In this document: positions 13,287-27,785 of the stretch, piece after piece
How positions within the stretch are numbered: position 1 is the first letter of the stretch
Layout of the letters: each line of letters starts with the position of its first letter
Assembly: GCF_016808095.1 (NCBI RefSeq)
Contig: NC_068973.1
Location: forward strand, 36,450,077 to 36,514,076
DNA: 64,000 nucleotides
From: Vigna angularis
Taxonomy: Eukaryota; Streptophyta; Magnoliopsida; Fabales; Fabaceae
Reading direction: 5' to 3'
Position numbers and translations under genes: made by a program
Notes under the pieces: model-generated
What the model was told of the DNA's origin: nothing
The model's database searches: none
Seen by the model: only the letters and a program-made list of their open reading frames with translations

Positions 13287-14592
13287 TACTCCTATGAAAT
13301 TTTATTACTCAGTTAGAGTTAATCTTACTTTAAACAAAAATGTATATTTTTAATATTGACATACTATATCAAATTCAATATACTTTAATAAAAACTAAAA
13401 TATAACATTATTTCAATATCAGTTAATCCCATTTGAATTTTGATGTACCATATCAAATTGATATAATGTCTTCGTTCAAATATTTAGTTTCATAGCTTTC
13501 GGTGAATTTTCAAATAACACAGTAGAATAGATAAGGGCGAACTAAAATACATCATTTATACCTTATTCATCTGTCAGTTATACAATTTAAGCATTTCACT
13601 GCTATCTTATAATAATTAGAACGTTCAGTACATTTTTCAAGTTTTATTTTAACCTAAAAAGCTTTGGAATACACAAAAAACTTTGTTTGTGTTTATAAAT
13701 GACTATTTATCATTGATTGAAGAAAAGTATCAAACGAATTCCTTATAACAGTGTCTAATGTTAGTTGTTATACTAAATTTTTTAAACTATCATTATTAAT
13801 TTAGTTTTTAGGCCCCTTTGAATACAAAGTCAAAATTGAAAGGACTGCAAAGAAATCAAAGAATAAATAAATGGCTAATTCAACAAAACCATATGGATAC
13901 AATTAAAGTTGACGCATACTTTTGATAATATTTTCACGCTTTTAGGTGAGAAAAGAGATTCCATGGATTTGTTAACATTATAGAATATTATACTACTGTT
14001 CCTTGGACCAACCTTAGATCTTTTCATTGATGCTATATCACGATTGTTCTAATTAAATCTATAGAATAATAAATCATAATCTTACGTTAATCTACCATCA
14101 CATTAGCAATGCATATTTTTGTTTTAAAGCCACAAAGCAAACCATTCTCTAAAAGTTTTATCAATATTACTAACAAGTACGTAGTTGATTCGAAAATGAG
14201 GTGCAAGACAATATCAGGGTCACGACTGAGACCCCAAATGCCCACTACATAACCCTGACATAGCTTCTCCATGACATGATCACAGTAATAAATGTGTTTT
14301 TTATTAAAAGAAATAGAGACTTAAAATAAAAAGACAAGAAAAATAACTTTATCTTTGATGAGTTCCAGCTTTTCATTATTTTTAAGTTCACAAAAAAATG
14401 TGGTGCAAGGCTCGTATTGACGTGTGGAGATAAACTCGTACAAGTTGAAATACATTAGGGGGAGCTACTGCACTGAGTATATATATTAAGTCACCTATTA
14501 GGAACGGCAAATGCTGATCCACCGGGAAAAGAAACAGTGGGCTCTTGGTCAAAAGCCGAACAGCGATATACATTAGCACTTCACATATATTT
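13285..14592. other. AT-rich spacer and EREX-like 3' flank
   Basis: No supportable gene. The minus-strand 3' UTR of the PX-domain gene must lie in the upper part; a minus-strand AATAAA-type signal is visible at about 14300. APT and the PX-domain gene are convergent, with about 4.3 kb between their stop codons. Confidence 0.5.
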
Positions 14593-17500
14593 CTAAATAC
14601 TTGATATAGTTTCCATTGAAGGGGTATCATCAGTTGCTGTCATGTCCAATTTGAGAGCATGCCTTGTGACACGGTTTGTCTGTTTTCTCAGTCTAACATT
14701 ATCCATGAACAAGTCTGCTATGATCTTACCCACTTCATCATCATAGATTACACCATCTTTGGTGCCATTGGCTTTATCTACACTGGAAACCGCACTTCCA
14801 TATTCCTTATCTAAGTTTTCTACCTGGTCAAATTTAAACAAGTTCAGTAATTGGAGAGTTTGCTGGAAATAACTGTTTATAAATGCGTTGTATTAAAAGT
14901 AGTCACAAGCAATTCAACTCTAACTGGCAAGAACATAGAGAGAAATGTATGACTTACCTCTGATAATAGGATGTCCATTTGGTCATCGGATGTCGTTAAT
15001 TGATTAAAAGCATCACTCAATGACGATGAATTCATGACTGTTCTATCTTCACATTCATAAGGAAGACTAACATTGCACTCCTGAAGCTGGTTGAAAAGAA
15101 ACCTGCATTTCTCCAGCAGTTTTCTCCGCGCAGCTTCTGCCCGTTCCCTCCTTTCTCTTTCGTGAAGTAGTAGTTTCTAAATACACAAGAATTTAAGGCA
15201 TAGCGTCATCATATATGACATACATTAGGGATATGAAGTCCATATATCAAACAAGGAATATTATGATCTGCTCATTGCATTAATTTAAATTCCCGCTGAA
15301 GTGACACCGGCATTACAGAACATCATGGAGAAGTAAATGATAACAAATAAATGCATAGCATAATAAATACATAAGAAAGGAGTCTCTAGTGTAATACCTA
15401 AAAAGGCAAGAACAGTCAAATGAAGAATGTGTTTTTCACACACACCCCTTCCCCTTCCCTTCCCAAATAGAAAAACAGAGTATATACATATATACAAAGT
15501 CAGAGACATACTAATTCAAAGACAAGTAAATTGACAGAGATATTTTTCCGAGGAAAAGCATTAACTCTTGACTGAAAACCTCCTGCAGAATATGATATGT
15601 GCAGACTTGTAACCTACCTCAGTTTCACTGTTTTCTTTTATCGACTCACTAAGCTCTTTCTTTAACTTTGTTTGGGAATTACGAAGAGATTTGACCTCTT
15701 TAACCAGAACTTTAAGATCTGCCTTGGATTTTGCTTCTAGCTCTCCATACTGTTTTGACAAAACTTCTAGATGTTCTTTAGTAGTTTCTAAATTCTGTAA
15801 CAGTACATCATTCTGCAGAACAATTGATTCCTTTGTTGAATTCTGGTAAGAATTCCCCCCCTGGATATTATGTCACGAGCCATTGTTAAAATCAACGAGG
15901 TGTACAAATAAGTTTAATATATGTAAATTAAATGCAAAAAATTCCTACCGATTCTGACTTTAGATTCATCTCCATTTCCATTGATTTTCGTCTAAGTTCC
16001 TCCATATCCCACTGCATTTGGGTAAACCTTTCTCTCTCAATTAGAATAGCCTGCTGTAAGTTCTCCTTGTTTTTCTGTTTGGTAGTTTCAAGTTCTACTT
16101 CCAAATCCTTGACCTGAACAGATCCAATGTGAAGATTCAGCTTGTATGCTTGCTACAGAATCATAAAATCCTTATATATCCATGATTTGTAGATATATTT
16201 ATCTTCAACTTGACTTGTCTCTCATTAATCTCAGATAATATTAAACTAAAAAAAATATGCATACATATATACATATACAAACACATTTATATTCCCCCCC
16301 ACCCACACACACACACATATAAAATAATTTACAAGGAAATGCATGCCAAATTGAATACCTTAGTTGCAAGAAAATCCTTTGCAGTTATTTCTTGATTTAA
16401 TCTAACTATAAGGTCCTCCATATCAGTTTTTGCAGTGCCTAGCCTTCGTTGCATGGTTGAAAGAATCCTGTTCAATTTATTGCGTTGATCTAGTGGAAAG
16501 ACTAATTGAGTATCACCAGTAGATTTCAACTTTGTGTGGCCCATCATATCCGTGTCTCTTGAAACCGAAGCAGATCCAGGAAGGTCATGAAAGCCCTCAC
16601 CAGAGGAATTTGGAATCCCAAAATTAGAGATGTCACTACCACGTAATGAGCTTCCTTCACTTCCAAAACTCTCATTTGAAAGCTTACGCACATGACCAAC
16701 AACCTTGCTATGCCCAGGCTCAGAGAAAAGCTCCATGGTATTATTACCTAAAAGTGAAGAGTCGTATAAATTTCCATTATTCTTGTCCTTCTCTGTAACA
16801 TAGTTCACATGTCTGGAATTTGCTTTATGCCTAGGTAGGCCTTCCAATTGCTCTAGAATAGTCTGACCCATAAATAAACCTTCGTCAATATTTGATATGC
16901 CATATTTCACTAGCTTTTCTATTGGATTTGTCATATCTTCATCTAATGTTAGATCATCCGTACCAACATCAGAATTATCATCCCGTCCAACTCTTGGTGT
17001 TCCTAGGTCAGATGGCTCATATGCGGTATCACTACCATAATCAGAGGCAACTGATGAACTGCCAGCAAGTAACGATAAGCTTGACTGGAGAGGCGATTGC
17101 ACAGAATAAACTGTGTTATTGGAATCAGGATCTGTTTCAGAATTTTGCTGGCTTGCATCTTGGAATGCTGAGAAGTGATTAAATGAGGTTTAAAGTATCA
17201 ATATTTAGGAAAGTTATCAATCTGTAAAATAGACCATACTAACATGAATGAGGCAACTAAATCAAATCTGCAAAAACAATCACATACAAAATCTAGCAGC
17301 TGCTTCTAGTTCGAGAAATGATGCCACTGCAGCACATCTTGATACATCAATGTCAGACAATAGTTTCGTGATCCACTCTTCCAAAGAGCACCTTCTCTGT
17401 AGCAAATGTATGTATTAATTTACAGTCACTGATTCAAGTCTTGCATTCACAATTTTCCATACTGCAGAAGTAGCTCAATCTAATCGTGGTATAAAATTTG

Positions 17501-20500
17501 TAATTGGAGGTTTTAAAATTAGATGGAGCAAACTGCCTAGTTGTCTAAACTAGTGTAGATAACAGCTATTGGAACATATACACAACCTTGTTTAAGATTC
17601 AGTTAATTAATATCAAGAAACCTGCTACAATTATTTCAAGAAAATTTATACTATGGAGGCAATTTACCTCCAAATAAATAAAGACATTATGGAGGCAATT
17701 TTCATCCACATTTTTTATGCCCCAAAATTGCTATGACTAACCTTCTCCAATTCAAATAATTGTTCAACAACCAAATAAAATACATTCCAAAATTTTCAGA
17801 TATAAATTGGCTCTGTAAAAGTTCTTTAGTATTTATTTAGAACTCAAACTGAAAATTGTGCTGGAAACTTAAGTATTTGCAGTCACGGAAAAAAATGACA
17901 TTTTTTCTTGTTGTTAGGTCAAAGATAAAAGATAACAATTAAGTAGATAGAGAAAAGATTCCCAACCTCTTCTAACAAAGCTCGGCTTTTCAAACGCAAG
18001 AGTCCCTTGGGCGGAGCTGGAGGGATATTTTTCCTGGGAAACTCCTTTTTAAGCTACAAAGACAGCATATGGCAAAAGTCTAGAAATCAGTGTAACCTAA
18101 ACATTATAAAAGAGCTACATTGTTTATGAAAACAAAATTAGAGTCATTCATCTTCTATGAATTAAAAGAAGGCAGCACAAATGGATAAAAGTGACCCCAA
18201 TCAAACAGGTTTAAATATTTCTTCTTAAAGATCTTTTTGTCCCTCACTACATTCACATTATAATAAATTGAATGGTTTTGTGGAGTATTAAACACAGAAA
18301 TGGGTACCAATCAATATGTGTGTATAGGTAATAATGCTTAAATAAAAATGCAGTAGACAGAATCGGGAATGAAATACAGATACATGAAAAGAACAAAAAG
18401 AGCAGCAGTTATAAAAGAGTACACTTACATCAGCAAACAACTTTAAAAAATCATTGAACCTTCTTAATACTCCATGGAGCCTAGTAATCCCTTCCGGTGA
18501 CTGTACACCAACTTGAACCCTGTAGAACTGTCCCTTAATGATGTTAGAAATGAACATTCACAAGAAAGCCATTGTTACACCACAAACTATAAATGAACGG
18601 AATGTGGAAATACTCTACTATAGTTTAATCTTTTTTTCAAATTTGATTCTAATGCCTTGCATACTATATTATAAAGGAAACTCCCACAATAAGCAAACAT
18701 TATAATTAGGTTTCAAAATCTTGAATTACTATTTACTCCTTCAATACTCTTTTGTTTCTTTCACTGCATATCTGGAAAGATGGAAAGAAATTCTGCACAA
18801 TTCTCCTCATGCTTGCAAATTTTCTCTAACTTTAAAACACACTAATTAAACAAAACTTCTAAACTAAGTATATGATAATTTCCACTTGCTTCTGACTGAG
18901 TATATACCTCTAGTCTTAACAAATCCAAAATAGAAAAGTTGTACAAAATTACTCCTAAATTTGGCCATGAATGAAAATTTGGATCTCAATAAACTTTACC
19001 ACTACAGGATCTGAATTCCTTGATTTTGGAACAAAGGACCAAGACGGTATTGTGACACAATAACTCCATCCAGTACGATGATTGTGTGGCCATACTGTAT
19101 CTTGCCCATTCTGTACAATAGGACTCCAGAATTAGAAGGAAGTCAAATAAAAAAAATATAATAAAATTAATTGCACAAAGTAAACCATTCTAGAGATAAA
19201 AGTAACAGAAAATATGAGCTATCAAATAATAGCTCAAAATGGAAATGGGAGGAATATTAGCTTTCAATACCAGAAAACATTCTTGAAATGATATAATTAT
19301 ACTAGAAAATTAACATTGAAGAGATTTTGGAAAATTTCTAACAAATAAATTGAGAAAAAGAGCTATCAACCTCTTTAGACTTTTAGAAACAATTGATATA
19401 TATATAAATATATATATATATATAGTCCTTATGAGAAGAACAAGGAAATATTAGCTTGATGTTCTATGCACACCTCTAATCCACTTAGAAGAATGCTGTG
19501 AAAAAATTTCAAGATTTTTTTGCCGATAATGCTGGTAAACTATATGAACCATTATTATAGATGGAATATTTTTGAACAAAACTGCCATGTTATACTTTAT
19601 TGTAAAACTAATTGAAATTAAGTGAAATTGTCCAATCGGTATACAAACTACATCCCAATAATTGAGGTGGGAGCTGAGAGACTTCCAAACATCATAGATG
19701 CTTGCCAACTAGGTGATACATGAAGGAAACTATGTAAACAGTAGAAATCCCCTCCAGAAACCAAAATGAAATGGAAATTGGCTATAGGTTTTCATACTCT
19801 ATTAGATTTCATATCAAAACCGATTGACATTTAGTGAAATTGCAAAGTAGGTATATAGATGATATAGGTGGAACATATGAAAGAAACAGAAAGACGGAGA
19901 AAGAGGTGATAACAAAAACATAATAGGGATGTTTTAGGTAAAGAGGAGAGAATAGAGAGGTCAAAGAATATGCGTACCGCATTTCTGTTGTTAACATTCA
20001 ATCCAGATTCAGCTGTCTAGAATACAACAAACCACCTTATTTATGGGTAGCTAAGAAACAGCTATGAGCTAACAACAACTGACTAACTAGCTAGCTATAA
20101 ACTAACAATAGCTGACTAAATAGCCAACTAACATCCTTGTCTTATTTCAATTTGCATATCAATACCCCACCCCCAAAAGAAGATCCTCCTCCTCAAGGGT
20201 CTTGCATTAATATAAGGACTTGTTGAAACTTTATAGAAGAAACTTAGTAGCCTCTGTCAGGAAAATCATGCCACTGCACCAAAATTTCAGTGTTTATACA
20301 TCCCTTATGCATTTGTTGAGAATCCCATTAGGAAACGTAGTACATGGTATAGCTGAACAGTCAATGGGAGAATGTATTTGCTTAATAGAGGGTAATGGGC
20401 ACAGCTTTGCAGAATCTTATAGATCCATATAGTACCTAGTAGCAAGTTTTCAAGCATCTTGCTGCTGCAGAAGCTTTAAGAACACCCACTGTCCAATCTG

Positions 20501-23500
20501 TAAATCCTTATAAAGCCTTCTCGAATCTTCCTTTTGCTTAATCACATTTGCAACAATATGTAAGTGATGTTTACGAACTCCTATTACTGATTCTCTTACT
20601 GCAAATGTTCTGTCAAGTGCATCCACCACAAAATTACTTATGCAATGGTTCTTTCATGTGTTCTGTAAATCTGATCCATGAAATACTAAGGAAGTGTTGC
20701 ATGTGAAAGGAAAACAGAATGAGCATACTTTCTCATAAATCTATAATAACCACCCAAATGGTATTCATGCCACTGAATGTGGAAAGGCCCTCGATAAAAT
20801 CCATTATAATACTCTACCAAATCTGACTAGCAATAGGATAGGGCATAAAAAGTCCAAGGACAGTAAATATCTCACATGTACATTGTGCACATGTATCATA
20901 GTGTTCAATAAAATACTAGACATCTTGAATCATCTTTTTCCACCAAAAGAGGAATTTCTAGCATTGATATGTTGCTTGCTCTCCTAAATCAACCCGTGGG
21001 AGCAAGAATGTATGTATTAAAAAGTGAACTTTAAACTTAACTCAACCTTATAAAATCGGCTTGTAAGGTGAGGTTTGCCCCTACTTACATACCGTAAAAT
21101 AGTCTTATTTCTAGTCAATGTGGGATAACACACCCTCCTCCTGCCGAAGCATATACATCTCGAGTGTAAGACTAGACACTAAAGGGTGGTCCGATAAAAG
21201 GTAGAACAATAGACCCAACAAACAACCTTGCTAGGATTGATTTTAACCTATGGCTTTAATATCATGTTAAGATGTAGACTTTAAACCTAACTTAACCTTA
21301 TAAAACCGGTTTGTTAGGTGAGGTTTGTACTCACTTATATACTACAATTTAGTCTTATCTCTATTTGATGTGGGATTTTCAACACCATTATGAGAATTGT
21401 TACCAATTACCTTTGGAACTCCAACACTCAACAACATACATCACACCTAATCTAGAATGTTCGTACTAAACCTCTCAACTAGGCTATTTTGTAGAGGAGT
21501 CTCAATTACTCTATAGTTCCTTGCTATGTTATTCTCCTTACAGAAATTGTTGAACAATTCCAAAAAAAATTCAAGATTCACTAGAAGCTTCTAGTTTTTG
21601 AATTTTTCAAAGGCTTCATCCTTGTCCTTTTGAGGATAGACTCACTATTAACTTTTCTTTCTTCATCAAAAGTTGACCGTCTCAATTAGTGTCCCTCAGT
21701 ACCTCCCTTCTTAGTTAATTGAGAGGTATGCAAATCTGCATCTTGCACCTAACTCTCTTCAATCGTTTGTACAAGTTCAGGGGATGAAGTGTCAAGTTCC
21801 ACGTGCATTAGCTGATGATGTAGCAGCCTAGAAAGTGCATCAACCACATAATCATCATTACACTACTTGCCCTAAATCTTGTAGTCATGTCCAGCCAACT
21901 TCGTCTACCAAAACACTAAAAATGAAGTCTTTAGCTTTCGACACAACATATACTTTAAACTCTGTTGTGATTCCATTGAATAAATTTCTGGCTCTCCAAA
22001 TATTGATGCCAATATTCCATTACTAAAACCATAACCGTAAATTATTTCTCATAGATGGAAAGGGACTGATACTGTGGTGCCAGTGCTTCACCAAAAAATG
22101 TCAAAAGCTGCCACTGTTGCAAAAGTATAGCATCAGAACAATCTTCACAAGCTTCAGTTCTCACCACAAAATCCTTTGAAAAATACTGGAACTGTTAAAA
22201 CCGGTGCTGAAACTAGTACATTTTCACTATTTAAAAGACAAGTGATGCTGACTTTGACTAATTAAACCCTTTTTTTTCTTGAGTGAACAGTCAATGATTG
22301 GGACAAATCTCCTTAATTCTTGATGAAGTGTCCATCAGACAACCAAAGGAAAGCTCCCTGCTGCTTCATATTCATGTATGATTTTCCCTCACTAATGATA
22401 TGCCCTAAATACTTCACCTTGGTGGCTGCAAATGTGCACTTCTCTTCACCCAAAAAAAAAAACCTCTCAAGATTTGAAACACCATGCCATACATACGAAT
22501 CCTTAAATTAAAGGTTAATTTTCATCATGCATTTCAAAATGATTCCACGTTGCATACACCTTTAATCGGCCTCCCTCTAGCTTCCTCCACTGCAAATAGT
22601 TCAGTCCCATTCTCCTTCTATCCCAACCTCTTGTCTAAATCATATTCCATTAAATAACAGTTGTTATCAATGAGGATTTTCAGTGTTTTCCATATAATTT
22701 GCTCTTGTATTCTCATTAAGGTATTATGGTTGAGATAGTGAAAGGCTCACGAGTTCATAAATCGTTGGATTATAAAATGGATAGTAGATTCTACTTTTAC
22801 ATAAATATAATACATATAACCATGCAAATAACAGAAAATTAAAATAGATTAGTCACAAAGTTGCACTTTAACAACACTCAATCAAACCTAAGTTCATCAT
22901 AACCATAGGAAAGAATGTCAATTGAGTCATATCTATGAAAAACAGAGGAACAACAAGAAGATGTACTGTCAAGATGGTGGTTTCCACAACTAATTTCAGG
23001 ACAAAGGAAGGTTTAGTGCTTAGAGTAGAAGACGTTTCAGATTTTGGGTATAACACATCATTCATGCATGATTCATTGAGAAGACAACTATGTTGTTCAA
23101 GTTTTAATGATTTTTGGACACTGGGTTTAAAAAGAACTGTGTTGAGTGTTGGGGCTTTTATGTTTTAACATTCCAAAAGGCCCAGGAAGAGGAAAAAATA
23201 TTAATTTTAACCATGAAATAATTGATTCAGCTGTCTAGAATACAATAACCTGCCTTGTTTACAGGGAGCTACCAAAGAGCTAAAAATTAACTATGACTGA
23301 CTAACTATCTAACATCCTTGCTTTTAATTTTTATTTTTTTATTTACACACCAATAAACTGCACCATGTTAGCATAGGCAATTTGCGTGGGATTCCACAGG
23401 GAAGGAACTGTGAAAGCAGGAGAGGACGCCCACCAAACCACAGATGCAACAGATATTAATTATAGGCTTCAAAAACATGTATTTTACCTTAAAACTAATT

Positions 23501-24285
23501 GACATTAAATAAAATTGCTCAATAGGTATGTAAACTGCATTCAAGTAATTGAACACACTAGGCTGGACTTTCCATGGAAGGAAACTACAAAAATTATGGA
23601 AACAATGGAGATCTCCTCCACAGACCATAGAAGCAAAGAAAATGAGTTGTCCGGCTTTGACATCCTGTTAGATTTCTTCTTATAAACTGATTAGCATTAG
23701 TGAATTTCCACAATAGGCATATAAATTGAATATAAAGAAATAATGCAAGCATATGCAACTTTTCAATGGCCCAAATGAATTTGAGACAATTTTCCTTCCC
23801 TTTTATGCAAAGTTATAATATGGTCTAGGACTGTCATAAAACATATAGTTCTGTCAATCTTCCTTATTTTCAATTTAGGGAAAAGAGTTTATAATCTCAG
23901 TCAAACTTCACATAGAGATTGGTCAGCACCATTGGGCGCATGATAAACACAAAAATGGCACACCCTACTGGCTGAATAAAATTTACACTTACTAGCTTGC
24001 AAAACACAGTTCTCAAGATCAAGCGCATAAATCAAATCTCAGACAATAGAGACCTAGGGAGCAACAATTAACTCATTGATAGATGATGATAACAGTATTA
24101 ACAAGGACTACCTTGATCGATTAGAACAAATTACAACAGAACTCGAAATGGCTCAAATAAAACTAAAATTACATTACAAGAATAAGACAACTGACCCATT
24201 TTCGAGGCGCAGGACTCCAATCCATACCGAGAGGCAGCGGCGAAGTTCCATCGTGTCTGTGCTTGGGAGGACTTCGTCTCTGCAT
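14593..24285 (-). CDS. EREX: PX-domain endosomal RAB5 effector, EREX-like (ten exons)
   Basis: Homologue of Arabidopsis EREX, a phox-domain protein that binds active RAB5 on endosomes and acts in vacuolar trafficking of storage proteins. Exons (minus strand): 24285-24196, 19110-19000, 18527-18429, 18053-17967, 17396-17288, 17167-16359, 16113-15949, 15860-15618, 15176-14958 and 14823-14593. All have GT-AG borders and compatible phases, giving 720 codons, close to the family's length. The PX domain covers about residues 45-165, with the phosphoinositide-binding RRFNDF at 89-94 and the proline loop PPAPPKG at 111-117. Residues 166-370 are a Ser/Asp-rich linker. The rest is mostly Glu/Lys-rich coiled coil to about 605 (exons 6-9), then an acidic tail. 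The start [13 protein letters not shown] is the family-like N-terminus; the upstream in-frame ATG looks like leader. Intron 1 is 5,085 bp and full of retroelement debris. The weakest junction is exon 5/6. Confidence 0.9.
20000..23345 (-). mobile_element. Decayed Ty3/gypsy (chromovirus-like) retrotransposon in EREX intron 1
   Basis: Read on the minus strand, the pieces occur in the order expected for a gypsy pol. Near 22440-22340 is a reverse-transcriptase segment with [11 protein letters not shown]. Near 22310 is an LRRF(V) counterpart of the YYRRF motif. At about 22190-22010 is an RNase-H segment with the pattern [14 protein letters not shown]. At about 20950-20650 is an integrase segment with [13 protein letters not shown]. 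At about 20280-20240 is a QWHDFPDR segment like an integrase C-terminus or chromodomain. Every part has stops and frameshifts. Related AGCTGTCTAGAATACAA blocks at about 20008-20170 and 23228-23300 lie outside pol in direct orientation and are probably the two decayed LTRs. The element has the same orientation as the host gene. Confidence 0.65.
21013..21384 (-). mobile_element. TRIM (miniature LTR retrotransposon), about 370 bp
   Basis: Read on the minus strand: a 5' LTR at 21384-21265 (120 bp, TGTTGAAAATCCCACATC to CTTAACA); then at 21264-21252 TGATATTAAAGCC, a decayed methionine-tRNA primer-binding site (canonical TGGTATCAGAGCC); about 110 bp of non-coding interior; a purine tract GCAGGAGGAGGG at 21144-21133; and a 3' LTR at 21132 to about 21013. 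The LTRs share the central CAAACCTCACCTTACAAGCC-like core. No coding capacity. It sits inside the decayed gypsy element, so it is a nested insertion. No clear target-site duplication was found. Confidence 0.75.
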
Positions 24286-27200
24286 CTTATCCGTCGTCAA
24301 AGTCAATGATTGGCTCTCTGTTTCTACAATTTGAAGATCATAATATGATAATCCGAGTTCAATGATGGGAATCGAAATTTCGAAGCAAAGTGAAAGTGAT
24401 GGAATCACTGAGAGCTAGGGTTGGAGCGATCGGATCGGACAAAATAAAATTCTTTCCGTCGTGGGTACGGCGGAGAGGGCGCACCTTAAGAGTAAATGCG
24501 GCAACGTGCTAAGAAAAGCCGCGCAGTGCGTGTGTTTTATGAATTGTGTACACGTGTTTAGTCCAATGGAAAAGGAACAATTCAGTGGTGTTATTGTTGT
24601 GCTCTGTACACTGGCGGTAGAGTCTAATGCTTTTGCTTTGGGACACAAATGGCGACAAAAATTAAGAGCCTAATTCATCTCTACATCAACTTTTCTTTTT
24701 GCAATTTTACCACCTGAATTATATTTTAGAATCAATAAGTATATTTCTAAATCTGTTATAGATAATATAAAAATATATTTTTGATTGCATAATTTCTCAT
24801 ATATCTCTAAATCTCTAAATTTAAAAATATATTTTAGGTGTATAAATTATACAATTTAAAATATGTTTTTAAATCGCTTTAACTTTAAAATATATTTTAA
24901 GTTAGATAAACCATGCAGGAAGAAAATTACAGTAAAAGAAATTGAAAAAAATAAAATAAACATGCGCACCTAACTATATTCTTCTATCCAACATCATCAT
25001 CACCCAGAAAAAAACCAAACCTAAATGGGCTGGGTTTGAATTAAGTATGCATGACAATAGTTTTCTTGTTACACCTCAACATTCCAAAAATATTTAATGC
25101 ATAGAATTATATTTTAAATTCTTTTTGAAATATTTGAGAAAATATTATCACAAATGCATAAAAAAATAAAAAAAAAGATGGCTGAAATATTGATTTATCT
25201 ATAAAAAAGCAGAAAGATTCTCTATTTGGTGTACACAATTTTCTTTTCACTTATATCTTTCGTAAATTTTTTTACTATTTTAAACGAAAAATAATGTTAA
25301 TTTCATAAGTAAAAAATAATTTTTTAGAAACATCAACCAAAAAATAATTATAATAATTAATAAATAAAATTCGACTGAATTTATAAAGAAAGTAATTATC
25401 TAAGATAAAATTGTGACCAATATCAATAAATAATCATAGTCGAACAAAAAGATAATTTCAACAATCTTAATGAATATTAAGTTTTTAAATATTTAAAAAA
25501 ATAATTATATAAAAAACTTATAAATTTTTAGAATTTTAATTAATTTTAAAAATTCATGTTTAAATAGTATTATTTGTTATAAAATATTTCAACTTCTCTG
25601 AAAACTAATCATCTATAAAATTTGTCCACTTTAAATACACTACTTTTTCTCTGTTAGTTGATGTTATGGAAAATAGTTAATATATTGTACTAAAATGTAT
25701 ATGATATCATACCCATAATTGACAAAATTAGTTATTAACAATAAGAATTATATAAAAAGTAAATTTAAATTATTTACTATTAAATATAACTGTTAAAATA
25801 AACTATAGTTAGATATTATATATAATTAATTATTTAGTTTTAGATATTATAATTATATTTCATTCTAATAATCTCTAACTATATATCTATAATTATATAT
25901 AAAGAAATACAAATCTTTAGTCTATTTATCTTCTTAATTAGTATTTTTTAAATTTAAATAATTATTTATAATAAAAAATTATTTTTTATTTTTATTATTT
26001 TAGTAACTACTCTTTTAAATTAAAATAATTATTCATTATAAAATAAATATTTATTCTTTTATCATAATAATAACTACTTTTCCAACTTAAATAATTACTC
26101 AAAATAAAAAACTATTTACACAATATTATTTATAATATTTTTGATTTTAATAAATAAATAAAATTATTTATAGTTACATCTATAATTATATACATGTTTT
26201 TTTTTCAATTTTACATTTTTAATTATTATATTTAAAATATAAATAATTTATAAATATTTATAAAATACAGTATACATATGTAATACAGTTTGTGTTTACA
26301 CAAGTAATATATAATATTAAGAGATACTAAATTTTCGCTAACATATATATGCTCTGTTATCATCTGGTTATTAATTTTATATTTTCAACTCATTTTATAT
26401 GATAATTTTGTCATATTTTCTTATAGTTTTATTTTACTTATATGATTTACCAGGTTTATAATTTGATCCTTGAAAATATTATAATTTATGCTTATTATGA
26501 ACAATGTAATGTTAACTTAATATTCATCGAATGTGTCGATAAAAATAAATTACCTACTTATCAAATTTTAATTTCATATTGTATGGTGTAAGACCTTGTA
26601 CATATTAGTTTGTATGATATAATTAGGTTAAGATAAGTTTGATAAATTTTGACCATGGTAACTTAGTCAATTTAGAAGGTTAAAAAGAGTATGATACTTC
26701 TTGATTAAAATAATTTAATGAATTTGTGATGTAAGAACGAATATGATACATATGGATTAAAGTAACTTTGTAAATATGAGTATGATACATCTCGATTTAT
26801 TTATTTATTTATATATATATATATATATTATTATAAAGATATGAGACAAGAACATTTTAAACAAATTAAAGGTTTGAGCGAACATCTTGAACAAAGATTT
26901 ATTAGCTTTGACAAAATAATAATTCACTTTACAACCGATTAATCATTAACATTTATGAAAGAATTTAAATGTCTTTACATGAAAACCAAGTATAAAAGGG
27001 TGACTCACCTAAAACACATCTTAAGTTTTTTTATCATCACTAAACTTATCCGGTATATCTTAAAGACAAAGTATATATTGGCAAGCAGTAGAAGAACAAT
27101 CACCAAAATTTATTGATAAATCAAAATTATCGATAATTTATTAATAAACAAAGATTAATCATGAAAATATTAATTGCTAAATTTTAGTTATGCATTAAAA

Positions 27201-27785
27201 AATTCATCGACAATTATGTATTGATAATCAAAATTCATCATTGACATTTTTTATCATTAATAAAATTTGTCAATAAATATTGATTTCCTTCTTTATTGTT
27301 AGTTGCTATTGCCTTCATCACTTTCTTTATCGGATTGTTGTTGTTATTGTCTTGTTGTCATCACAATTATCTTCCTAATTCTTCTTCTTCTCCTTCTTCT
27401 CATCTTCTTTTCATCCACTTTTAGTTATAAAGTTGCGTGAGTTCTGGATTTTTTTTCTTGTGATAGTTTATAAAATTAATATAAGTGTAAATAAACATAT
27501 TTTGAGTTAATGAACTAAGGTTTAATTGATATGAACAAACCATGATGCTTAAACAAGTCATGATTTTTAGATTTATTATTTAAATTGTTTAGAAGTGGTA
27601 TTATCGAAATTTTTTCAAAATATCTTTACAAATTGGTTTGATTTTACAATTAAAGCTAATTGCTCTTATATTTTTACTTAAGTAGAGATTTTTCACTCTA
27701 AAAATATAAAAGGGATATCCAGGCTTTAATCTCTTCTCTATTTTCACAAAACGAAAGAGTTTTCACTCAATACAACACAAAGTTA
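24286..27785. other. EREX-like promoter region, then AT-rich spacer
   Basis: The first 400 bp (24286-24690) is GC-rich and should hold the minus-strand leader and promoter of the PX-domain gene; a CCAAT word and a CACGTG G-box core lie at 24550-24570. From about 24700 to 27780 the DNA is strongly AT-rich with short TA runs (for example 26809-26828) and no supportable gene on either strand. Confidence 0.5.

Noticed and set aside
13114..13353. Reading frames crossing TA and CA microsatellites (here and at 12186-12377, 48631-48894, 56818-57063)
   Set aside because: Ile/Tyr/Val/Cys repeats translated from dinucleotide repeats; not genes.
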